Part shown: in pieces, positions 43,961-53,765 of the stretch
Layout: each line of letters begins with the position of its first letter
How positions within the stretch are numbered: the stretch's first letter is position 1
Assembly: GCF_036898095.1 (NCBI RefSeq)
Contig: NC_090757.1
Span: 63,977,081 to 64,041,080 of the forward strand
DNA: 64,000 nucleotides
DNA from: Palaemon carinicauda
Lineage: Eukaryota > Arthropoda > Malacostraca > Decapoda > Palaemonidae
Reading direction: 5' to 3'
Position numbers and translations under genes: made by a program
The notes under the pieces: model-generated
Seen by the model: the letters and a program-made list of their open reading frames with translations, nothing else
Database searches by the model: none
Told to the model about the DNA's origin: nothing

Positions 43961-45860
43961 CGCATAGTCCCAGTGGAGCTCTCCCATTGAAAGATTGACA
44001 GACAACCTGGTCTTGTTGAGACCCATTGTCCACAGACAAAAAGGAGGGAAGACGTAGGCGTCGAAGTTGTCCCACCATCACCGGAATGCATCTTGCCAGA
44101 GTCTCGGGGTCTGAGACTGGGGGGAAGAACAGCGGAAGCTTGAGGTTCCAAGCTGACGCGATCAGGTCCCCCAGACCAGGACTTGCTGGTTACTCAAGGT
44201 CAAAGACCCCCAGGTACACTCTCTCTACGAGGCTCTGCTCGGATAGTCGGAGAGAACATTCCCCTGCCTGGAATGAGAGAGCCGATGGTGGTATTGAGAG
44301 AATCTCAATCATCCCGGTATCTCTACTGCAAGATGTGAAGGTGTGAAAATGCGTCCCCTGCTGGTTAGAACACGCCAGAATCATGAAGTCGACGCGCACG
44401 GGGCGACTCGGCAGGAGCTGTAGGATCTGTAGAGGGGCCAGACTACGGCCCCTAAGCCTGCCTGAATGATGGAGGGATATCCTTCAGGTCTTGACCATAG
44501 GCCTGGACCGGAACATGCCCCCCCCCCCCCCCCCCTCTCCTTTGACGAGTCCGAGAACAGCATCAAGAATGTGGGGAAAGGATGAGAATATCCACTACCA
44601 TCAAGAGGCTCCATAGGTCAACACCCATTGCAGGTCTAACAGTTCTGCTGGTCCCATAGGGGCCCGGAAGTCCGGTTAAACGTTGCCTGAAGCCACCGGA
44701 ACTTGGACCGCCCCACATGGAACTTATCCTGAGGCGACCGTTCGGACTATAGACGGGTCAATGAGGAAAGGAGAACTAGGAAACGTTCCAAGGTATGGCT
44801 GAAAGCTCTGCTTGACTGAGAACAGGTACTGCGACTCTCCTCAGTCTTGCCACAGTCAACTGAAAGGAAGGCTCGGAGGATGTGGCAACAGAATCTGGCG
44901 TCCCCAGGTGGTCACTCACCCAAGTACCGACCAGAACCGACGTTGCTTAACCTCGCTGGACGGACGAGAAGCGGGGTTTCCAACGTGGTAAGGCCATTGA
45001 CTCAATATCATGGCCAGATACTCCAGATGTTGAGGCAGAAGAAGAGAAGGCTCCAAGCAAAATACCATGAACCCACACTCATGGTAAGCATCCGGAAGCT
45101 TGTCCCGGCGCTGAAGAAGGTCGAACCCGAGCCTACCGGAGTTGACCAGCCCTCCAAAAAGCAGGCCATGAGGAAAGCAGGGAGAGTTCTCTGGGGAAAA
45201 AAACCTGCTATGCCACGGCGGGATAGCCACACTGCATCATAAGCAGGAATACTTGCAGTTTAGGCTGAATTCGACGAGCTCCCTGGAAGATGGATGGAAT
45301 GGAAACTGAAAGTACCCGTCCTTCCGATCCAGGGTTTAAGGAGTCCTGTCGCCTCGTTACCAGTCTGATCGATTCTGCTGTTCTACGCTGGCCGAAGTTT
45401 GTTCGACAAACTTGATCAGGGCTGAGAGGTCGACTACGGAACTCCCCTCTCAGATCCTTCCTTACAAGAAAGGATCGACTGAAGAGGCCGGGGGTGAAGC
45501 CGTCGATGATCCTATGGAAGACCTTCGCCTAAGGTATGGATCATTCTGCCCAACCGGGCAACTCTTGCTGACGCTATGGCATAGAGGTTCAGAGACACTG
45601 AATTCGCTGACAGAGACGGCAGGCGCGATATCCTTGGCTGATCACAGATTGTGCGGGAATGGGCATCGGGAAGCTGTCATCCGGATGAGTAACCTTAAGC
45701 ATCCTCCCAGCGAAAAGCCTGCAATCCTAGAGTTCGTGAACTCTGCCGCTCCTTTTAGGACTATGCCCCCCTGGGAGAGCCTCCCGTGCCATCTGTTCCT
45801 GACAGGAGGAAACTGCAATTGGACACCATGTCCCAGTTGTCGTAGCCGATAACTTAGGCC
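43960..45860 (-). pseudogene. RT–RNase H remnant of F
   Basis: At 44381-44614 MLFSDSSKERGGGGG is the RNase H start, disrupted by an expanded C-run (44517-44536 on the plus strand). Upstream, pieces of RT such as SCTNLIRAERST... run on the plus-strand shadow only, and minus-strand similarity to C1 5700-6700 is recognisable by nucleotide blocks (for example CTTACAAGAAAGGATCGACT near 45460). No frame longer than about 130 codons. Confidence 0.6.
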
Positions 45861-47072
45861 GACGTGGTTGAAAGAAAAGGGCGCTGGAGCCCTGCAGAGT
45901 CTGAAAGAAAGCACCTTGGAGGAGTGAAAACGGAAGTCGATTTCCTCCGAACAGCCGCTGTCTAAGTCTCTGTCCTTGGGCACAAACAAACTCTTCTCAA
46001 GGATGGAAGGGTGCCTGAGGTTGTCGACCTCCACAGATGAGACACCCGAAGGAAGCCCTCAGTCAGCGCGTCCAGATGGTACAACATCGAGCTTGTCCGC
46101 AAGTTAGATACTTAACGACGAAAGGCCAAGGTGCCTGAGCCCGAGAGGAGGAAAGTACCCATGATCTTCCTGTAGTTTCCTTGAACCAAACCTCGGGCCG
46201 TAACCGAGGAGGGAAAGGACCTGGTAAGCCCCCAGAGGAAGGGGTAAGCAGTTACCCCTTGGCCGATGGAGAAATCTCGAACGGAAAGCCCCCCGCCAAA
46301 AATCCTCCAGGGAATGACAGGGAAGGGCTAACCCAGGTTCTGGAAAGAGGAGTGTTGCTCAGACCTCCCTGAAGTTTCCTCCTAGTCTGCAAGTGTCATG
46401 CTCTGCGTTTACGGGGTGAGGCCGTGTTCTGGAAATACGCTCCAGAAGAACTCGCCAGGCTGGCCATGCTGCGAAAACCCCAATGGGAATCGTGGTGGCA
46501 ATCGCCCTGGAGCTCGCGCGATGGTAATTCAAAGATTTGCGTGTGGGCGAACGTGGAAGCGCCCATGCGCGGTCATGCAGGAACACAAACGAAGGTGAGC
46601 GAAGGAGCGCAGAAGGAGGGCGAGCGTAGTAGGAAGGGCGAGAGCTGGTGGTCGGCGAGCGATAACCCATAGACGAGCAATGGATACTGCAAGAATTAGG
46701 CCGACGTTCGTCCGAAGAAACACTGTAGGTTCGAGCGATGGAACACCGTTGGTACGCGCGACGGAACACCGTCCGTCCGTGCGATGGAATACCGTTGGTT
46801 CGCGCGCGGGCGAACATTGGACAGAATGCGTGTGGGCGCGCAGGCGAATGATCGCGCGGGCGCGCAGGCGAACGGTCGCGAGGGTGGGCAGGTGAATGAG
46901 CGCGAGTCCGAGGCGGAGAACGCAAGCGTTAGCGCGATGGCGAGGAAACGCGCTGCTGCGTGGGCGAGGAAGACCGCTGGCGATATGGATAAACAGGCGA
47001 TCGGTGGTGAGCTGGTGAGCGCTAACGCGCAGGTTAGCGATGGCGCGTTGTGGCATGTCGACGCGTTGGCGA

Positions 47073-47530
47073 GCGATGGCGAGCAGCATGCGCAGGTGAG
47101 CGATCGCGCGATGGCGAGCAGCATGCGCAGGTGAGCGATCGCACGATGGCGAGCAGCATGCGCAGGTGAGCGATCGCGCGATGGCGAGCAGCATGCGCAG
47201 GGGGCGATCGCGCGATGGCGAGCAGCATCCGCAGGTGGGCGATCGCGCGATGGCGATCAGCATCCGCAGGTGGGCGATCGCCCGATGGCGAGCAGCATCC
47301 GCAGGTGGGCGATCGCCCGATGGCGAGCAGCATCCGCAGGTGGGCGATCGCGCGATGGCGAGCAGCATCCGCAGGTGGGCGATCGCGCGATGGCGAGCAG
47401 CATGAGCAGGTGGGCGATCGCGCGATGGCGAGCAGCATGCGCAGGTGGGCGATCGCGCGATGGCGAGCAGCATGCGCAGGTGGGCGATCGCGCGATGGCG
47501 AGCAGCATGCGCAGGTGGGCGATGGCGAGC
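47073..47530. repeat. 35-bp tandem repeat (about 13 copies)
   Basis: The unit GCGATCGCGCGATGGCGAGC+AGCATGCGCAGGTGA starts at 47100, 47135, 47170, 47204, 47239 and so on. One unit is 34 bp, and variants CATCC or CATGA replace CATGC. Each unit holds the palindrome GCGATCGC. Because 35 is not a multiple of three, all frames read the same cyclic 35-residue repeat. Confidence 0.92.
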
Positions 47531-47674
47531 TAGTAGCTGGCGAACCTTGTTCCTTCAGAAGCGTTGGAGAACGTTGGTGCTCCGGCTGTAACACACGCGG
47601 CCGATCCGGGGATTACCGAGAGTCAAGTGATCGCTGACGTGTAGAACGCTGTTGAATAGGCGATACTCAAATCG

Positions 47675-47785
47675 CCTGTGCGCGCTGGCGAGCAGGTGAT
47701 CGCTGGCGAGCAGGGGATCGCTGGCGAGCTGATGATCGCTGGCGAGCTGATGATCGCTGGCGAGCTGATGATCGCTGGCGAGCAG
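47675..47785. repeat. 18-bp tandem repeat
   Basis: GATGATCGCTGGCGAGCT and variants (GGTGATCG, GGGGATCG), about five to six copies. In frame this gives six-residue units. Confidence 0.85.
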
Positions 47786-48700
47786 AAGGCAACGCGTGGA
47801 AGCCAGCGCATAGAAGAAGAGTCCTTGACCCAGACCTGAACCGAAGTTCTAGATCGCGAGGGCGAACGTGGGCGCGTAACAGGAACCAACAGGAACCAAC
47901 AGGAACAGCAGGGATGATCATCATGAGAGCGCTGACGACAGGAGAGCGCTAGCGATCAGGAAGCGCTGATGAGCAGGAGTGTGCCTGTGCGCTAACACTG
48001 AGCAGGAGCAGGAGAGAACACAGCAGAAGGGCGCGCAGGGGAACCCTGACACGCAAGGGAAGAACCCCCGTGGAAGGCAACCCTTTGCCCCGAAGGGAAC
48101 GTTGTCCGTCGGGAGACAGATGTCCATCGGAAGACCGTTGCCTGTCCGCTGGGAGACTGATGTCCGTTGGAATACCGTTGTCCGTCGGGGAGACCGTTGC
48201 CCGTCGGAAGACGAGATCAGACTGCTGTCCATCTACACCAAGGCGGAAGATCAAGAAGAAGGAGTTGTAGGCTGCAAACGGAGATTCAAAAAGGCGCCTC
48301 TTAGCACCCTTATAGGGAGATGAGAGGCCCTTACGACGAGGCGGACGGTGGGCCTTACGGTGAAGGAGGCCAACAGCAACAGCAGCAGAAGAATCCTCCG
48401 AAGAGGAGTCTCTATGAGTGTACTCTCTCGCGAACGAAAGAGAAACACTTCGTAGAAGAGACTGGTCAGCCAGTGACCTAAAAGGAGCAATCCTCCGAAG
48501 AGGGGCTCCTGCAGTTGCCCAGCCCTTGAGCGAAACTGCAGGTGTGACCGCTCAGCACCACGAGCATAGTCGCACGAAAAAAAGGCAAGAAAAGAACCCC
48601 CCAAAAGGGGAAAACTCAAGCCTGGACAGGAAAAACTTCCCTCGGAAGGAAAGTTACCCGCCCGAGGAGGCAAGCCTCCTGAGAGTTCTAAAATGAACTG

Positions 48701-49713
48701 GAGAGCTGTCCGTCGTCACGGGAGTACATCCAGTAGAAGGAGACACGCCCCTGACGAAAATACAAGGGGAGGAGGCAGCAACAGCCGAATCCCCAGGCCT
48801 CAACAAGACAGCTCACACCGTTGCCATATTACAGAAACGAACTACTGTAGATCGATAACTGTAAAAAAATAAAACAAAAATCATTAGTACACATTCATTC
48901 CCCCGGGAAGGCTCCGAAGAGGAATCCCGAGGGAAAGGAAACAAGAATTACACAACAGGCACGTGCCCTCACAACCACTTACACTCACGGAAGGAGAGTT
49001 GTAACCAAAACAAAATTATAACAATTATAATTATGAAACTATGTAATTATGTAATTTAAAAATGAATGAACACTAACGAAAGAACGAAAACCTCGAAAGG
49101 AATCGTTCTACAGACTGAAAAATTAACAACCACAATTAGATTCATAAACTAATTAAGACAAACGTACGGCGTAGCAACCCCCCCCCCCACGGAAAGGAAG
49201 CTACAAGGGCGTAGTAACACGTAGTAAAAGGGTGAACGACCTCGAGAGAGAGAGAGAGAGAAAGACATGTCAAACTCGATCGCCACCCATAAAATTACGC
49301 CGTGGTGGCCTAACTGCCGAGGACTCCACGTAGATATCGTACACTACACACACAACTCTGAAAAGGAAACTTAATGATTTCTATACTCAAATATATATAC
49401 AAACATGAAAACATGTTTACATATATATTGAGTAAAAGAAAAGTAAGCAATTAAGTAAAGACAAAACAAACAATGGCTGCCAAGAGAGGACCAAGACAGA
49501 GACGTCTGTCACAGTCCGAGCCAAAAGTGAAAGTGAGCATTCATCTGTGTGTGAGGGGGGGGAGGGGTAGCTAGCTACCACTCCCCTACCCCCCCGCTAA
49601 CTAGCGCGGGGGTAATACACCCTCGTTAAATTCTAATGGCTCGCCATTTCAGCTGCGCTAAAAGGTAAACCCAATGTAAATAGCGTGGTTTGTATTTCGG
49701 TTACGGAACAAAT
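48701..49713 (-). repeat. F 5' leader and right inverted terminal repeat
   Basis: 48701-49540 is a non-coding leader with no ORF and an (AG)n run at 49245. 49540-49713 is the inverted partner of 42003-42185 plus the terminal GCGTGGTTTGTATTTCGGTT. Confidence 0.8.
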
Positions 49714-49718
49714 AAAAA

Positions 49719-50106
49719 CTAAATAGCTTTCAAAAGACTGCTTCTAAAATAAATTTTAAAATGCCGCACGTATATCATGACATGTCCAAGAATCTTGAAA
49801 AGGATGATCCTGCCATCCTCACCTTGAGCCTCAAACAGATAACTATTTCTAAAGTTGCTATAATTGGGGCATTCAGTCAACAAATGCCTCATTGTTAAAG
49901 GTACCAAACAGTCATCGCAATACGGTTGGTGCAAGCAATTTAGCAGACTCGAGTCACCCAAGTGTGATCAACGCAGAGACGACAAAGAGTAGCCTTCCAC
50001 TTCCATGGCATCATTATTATTGGACTGAGAGGTATAACACTTTGTTTTGTTGGATTCTGGCAAAGGTAGGTGTGTCTGGAAATGAGAAGGCAGATTTACT
50101 GGCAAA
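49719..50106 (-). pseudogene. I-like LINE C-terminus with inverted 5' segment
   Basis: On the minus strand 49719-50025 encodes the end of an I/R1-type LINE ORF2: ATLCRLCVDHTWVTR in one frame, then CDDCLVPLTMRHLLTECP, the C-terminal Cys/His motif found after RNase H in these LINEs, ending in SSLLKAI and a stop. On the plus strand 50030-50106 encodes the RNase H end LFCWILAKVGVSGNEKADLLAK of the same kind of ORF. In the protein, RNase H precedes the Cys/His motif, so the 5' piece is inverted, a typical twin-priming product. Non-functional fragment; the 3' UTR is at 41862-41988. Confidence 0.75.
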
Positions 50107-50137
50107 GCGTGGTTTGTATTCCAGTTCCAGAACAAAT
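50107..50137 (-). repeat. Family II right-end fragment, attributed to C3
   Basis: GCGTGGTTTGTATTCCAGTT followed by CCAGAACAAAT. It matches 49681-49713 with four changes and the complement predicted by the C1 ICR. Confidence 0.6.
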
Positions 50138-50164
50138 AAAATTTACCTTTTTAATGAAGTAATA

Positions 50165-50385
50165 AAAAAACTTTGGGGTGTATGTATGATAGTGGCCACC
50201 TGTATGTATTATTATGTCTAACTTTGAATACAGCAGTGTAATGGGGGTCGCAAGGGGGAGTTAGCCCCCTTTAGGTAAGTAGGTAAGGACATGGCTTGGT
50301 GGTTAGGTTAGGGGGGGAAAGTTTAGGTTAGTTGATGTCCATTTTTAATGAACGTGTGAGGAACTGGCCGCTGATATACAAAGGC
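50165..50385 (+). repeat. Dispersed repeat R1, copy 1
   Basis: Contains GGCCACCTGTATGTATTATT, GCAGTGTAATGGGGGTCGCA, GGTAAGTAGGTAAGGACATG and GTGAGGAACTGGCCGCTGAT. It is shared with 50998-51150 and 61262-61470. No ORF. Confidence 0.8.
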
Positions 50386-50997
50386 TCCTGATCACACTAC
50401 ACACTATGTATGGTGGATAAAAACTTATTCACTTTCGAGACAGTATACATTCAAGAGGAGAGAGGGCGCTGGCTCTTTCAAAGTGATATGCTGCATCTCT
50501 TCTGCTGCTTACAATTTTCTTGGGGGCAAATATTGATTTAAAACTTCTAGATAATTCTAAACAGATTATTCTAATGGCTTGGGGACAAAGCCTAGCGTTA
50601 TTAGGTTACCAACAAATCAAGTAGCAGACGAATACCAATGCATAAGCGAGGCAACTCTCTGCAAACCCCGCCCACCAACCCATCGAAACCCTAAAAAAAA
50701 CTAAAACTAACTCAGGGGTTTTCAAGAACATTCTAACCACGTGGAAATATAAACATGATGTAATACCCCGTAAATGTGACGTAAACCTTCGTGTTCATAC
50801 CTAGTATGTGTCGTACAGCAAACCTAATCGAGATTATATAAGACTTTGTACTAAAATATGTAAAATAAAAAGTTAATTCGTAAAATATAAAGTAAATTTA
50901 CATACAACGACTTGTATGAAAAATACAATGAAATGAATGACGAATGTCTTAAGTAATTTACAAACAATTACTTAAACCTATAAGAGAGGGGGGGTGA
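50386..50997. other. Unannotated non-coding stretch
   Basis: No ORF, terminal repeat or recognised motif. Moderate AT content. Confidence 0.4.
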
Positions 50998-51150
50998 ATG
51001 GATGATAGCGGCTACCTGTATGTATTATTATTTCCACCTTAGAATACGGCAGTGTAAGGGGGGTCTCAGGGGGGGGCTTTAGCCCCCACCCCATTAGGTA
51101 AGTAGGTAACAACACGGCTTGTAGGTTAGGTTAGGGGGGGAAAATATAGG
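50998..51150 (+). repeat. Dispersed repeat R1, copy 2
   Basis: GGCTACCTGTATGTATTATT, ACGGCAGTGTAAGGGGGGTC, GTAAGTAGGTAACAACACGG and GGTTAGGTTAGGGGGGGAAA. It leads directly into repeat R2. Confidence 0.8.
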
Positions 51151-51990
51151 TATTCTATAACTTCCATCGTAAAATACGCAAAAAGACTTCTCTTGAACTA
51201 ACAAAGACCTGACTTGGACAAAGGTTTCCACAGAAAAGGGTTTGTTGGAAGGTGGGGGTTGGGAAATATTAACCCCCGCCGTGCAAACTTTCCATACGTA
51301 TGGGTTCGTGATTGTTTAACGGAAAAACAACAGTGTAAAGAGTAAACATAAATGAACTAGAATGGGAAACTTGTTCAGAGCAAGTATTTATGTGAACTCT
51401 GGGCGTGACAAGGTAATAACAAAATGTATAAAGGAATAATAGCAAGATAAAATGGAGTGTATAATAAATAATATTTAATGGGAATATAAAATGTATACGT
51501 GGGTATTACATAAAAGGAATAGTATAGTTGTACTGGATCAAGTAAAATACTTGAATAAACCAGGTGAAGTAGAATACTTGAATGTGGCGATTAAAATGAC
51601 TTAGAAAATGGGGAGGGGTTGTATAAGAGAAGAAGTAATCCTATTGGTTAAGGCGGAGTTCATGTGCAGGTGAGAGGAGTTTATGTGCAGAAGATCGAAA
51701 ACTGCTATATACAAACGAACGAACGAGAGTGATTACAACCCACCCGTAGAATGTCAACAAATAAATGAAAAATATACCGTTGGTATAGGACATAGATAAT
51801 TAGCGCATTTTGTCATTGGTTTATTATACATCCTAGAAGGTAATGTATAGAAAAGAAAAGGCTTGTTTTACTGTTATATACCGTTCCCCCACCCAAAACC
51901 CCGAATTACCACTGGGGGTTCCCTATTATCGGCGGATATATACCGTAGTTTGTTTCCTAGGTTACATTGCCCTGTAATACACTACAATAA
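51151..51990 (-). repeat. Dispersed repeat R2, copy 1 (Merlin-like element remnant)
   Basis: Shares ordered blocks with 62570-63645: AACTTCCATCGTAAAATACG, TAAACATAAATGAACTAG, AGTATTTATGTGAA, AAAGGCTTGTTTTACTGTTA, ACTGGGGGTTCCC, TTGCCCTGTAATACACTACA. The transposase-like exon of the other copy is missing here, apart from a trace of its 5' end. Confidence 0.75.
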
Positions 51991-52407
51991 AACCAATGAA
52001 CCTGGTATGGGCTATCTAGTAATCCTTAGGGTTAGAACCTATTAGAATAATAGTTAGATCGATTCAGACCTACCTTATGTATATGTAGTGGAAATAGTCC
52101 TGACCTTCAAGTGAGAATAAATAGCATAATTTAACATTAATAATAACATTACTAAAAAACTGACTTGAGAACGAGAGCAATAACAACCCTGCAAGCTTTA
52201 GTGGGTTGGTAAACAGGGAATGATTAACGTCATTACACAGCAAAATCTTGAATCAACATACCCTAAATCCTCCAACGAGTCCAAGATATCATTCTCCATC
52301 GTAGATTAATAATAGTGTAAATGAGCCCAATAAAATAATTGAAATTCGGACCTTCGATGAACAGGCCGGACAGCGTTTGTGGCAAGTCCACGCCTGCTAG
52401 ACTGAGA

Positions 52408-52676
52408 CAGTGTTGCCAGATGGGTTATTATAAAAATCCCCAAAACAACCCCAAAATCCCCATTTCTACAAATATATTCTCTTCTGTCTTGGTCATGTAG
52501 GCTTTATTAATATAGAAATTAATCACTATACTTCATATAAGTGCAAGCAAACTAATTGCAACAATATAAAAGTTTACTCATCTTTGTGTCTTCATGGAAA
52601 TTTGAACAGAATATCCCCATAAGACACCCAAAATCTCCAAATCTAGGAACAAATCTCCAAATCTGACAACACTGCT
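52408..52676. mobile_element. Possible MITE with 14-bp terminal inverted repeats
   Basis: CAGTGTTGCCAGAT at 52408 and ATCTGACAACACTG ending at 52676 are inverted with one mismatch; both internal sides hold CCCCA-rich short repeats. No target duplication is evident. 51991-52407 and 52677-52889 show nothing else. Confidence 0.4.
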
Positions 52677-52884
52677 GCTAGCTTATCGGTATTTCCAACT
52701 GTGTTGGACATAAATGAGGTACATTGAGGTCTGAAATGCCTTAGAAATGTGCTAGGAAGAGTTTTCTCCCTGTATGTGAATTTACTTCGCACAAAAGATG
52801 AACGAACAACAATAATGTCAGTTGCAACAATGCAATTATTACGAATGTTGGATACGGGTTTGTTATACGAATAATACGGCTGAC

Positions 52885-52915
<31 letters not shown>

Positions 52916-53369
52916 GTTTATTGGACAAAAACATATTTACAAAAAAAGATTCGGTCCAAGCCCATATGGAGCAGAGCTCTTCGGGCAATAATACAAATAG
53001 AATAATATCATCAATTAAAAAAAATGATAAAAAAGTAAATATTGATATAGATCTATTAAATGTACACATATATATACATAAGTATATACATATGCATACA
53101 TATACACATACATATACACATATGTACATATACATACACATACACATAAACACATATAAATGAGCTTTTTAGCCTAAAAATAAATGGAAATGTATATTCG
53201 TATAATAAAGAAGGGCGGAATAATAAACAGTGCAACTTTTGAATTTAAACATTGATATGGTAGAAATGCTAGAATTACAAATGTATACAAGCAATAAACA
53301 ATATAAGAATTAAGAACATTATAGTGTGCATTAATGGTTAGGTCATGAAGAAATGTCTACTAATAAAAC

Positions 53370-53730
53370 TTAGTACACAGATAATAACATATTAGTATAT
53401 GATTTTTTAAAAGATCGAATGCTAAGCAATGCCTTAAGATAAGCAGGCAGAGTATTCCATTGTTTAACTCCCTGATAGAGATAAAACTGTTCACATTTCT
53501 TTACACGTACGAAGGGAAGAGTTAAGTTAGAGTCTCTTGTTCCATATTGGTGTGCTGATTGTACCTGAATTATTTTTTGTCTAATGGATGGATATTTATG
53601 CAGCGAAAGTGTTTGAAACATCAAATTCATTAAGGAGAGTTTGTAGGTGTCCTCCAACTTCAGAATCGAGAGAGACCGGAATAGGGGTGATGTATGAGCT
53701 AAATAATCACTCGAAGTTATTATTCTCACC

Positions 53731-53765
<35 letters not shown>

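Larger units (their letters stand above)
45861..48700 (-). pseudogene. Gag region of F, replaced largely by tandem repeats
   Basis: By position between RT and the 5' leader this should be Gag. The 3' part has a Pro/Arg/His-rich reading (SPAHPRDRSPARPRDHSPAR near 46860-46925). The middle is the 35-bp minisatellite (47073-47530) and an 18-bp repeat (47675-47785, SSPAII or ARQRSS units). The 5' part has degenerate TDNGIPTDI-type repeats (48080-48220). None of the conserved Gag blocks of B, D or E2 is visible. The function cannot be stated beyond position. Confidence 0.45.
41989..49713 (-). mobile_element. DIRS-like family II copy F, heavily decayed
   Basis: The left repeat (about 42045-42185) is an almost exact inverted copy of 49540-49680, including GCGCAGCTGAAATGGCGAGC and GAGGGTGTATTACCCCCGCG. 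The ends are ATGACAAATTCG and GGAACAAAT, as its ICR predicts. The repeats are far better preserved than the coding region, where RT and recombinase are in many frames. The insertion lies in the LINE 3' UTR. Confidence 0.85.
33293..50137 (-). mobile_element. DIRS-like family II copy C3, split by D and by LINE plus F
   Basis: The left end is TGAGATAAATTTGGAAGTAAT (33293-33313), resuming after D at 40081 as TTGCATTTTTCCTAACGCAC; joined, this equals the family II left terminus seen in C1. The recombinase is at 40570-41860, and a right end GCGTGGTTTGTATTCCAGTT...GAACAAAT lies at 50107-50137. RT, Gag and most of the right repeat are lost. The right-end assignment is inferred; the 31 bp could also come from a separate copy. 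Confidence 0.55.

Noticed and set aside
47073..47530. CRISPR array
   Set aside because: The 35-bp repeats are contiguous, without spacers, in a eukaryotic retroelement.
47166..47637. Plus-strand ORFs over the minisatellite
   Set aside because: Both strands are open only because the 35-bp unit lacks stops; no start, neighbour or domain supports a plus-strand gene.
52863..53163. Overlapping ORFs rich in Met/Tyr/Cys or His/Thr/Tyr
   Set aside because: They are translations of (CATATA)n-type simple sequence in the LINE 3' UTR.
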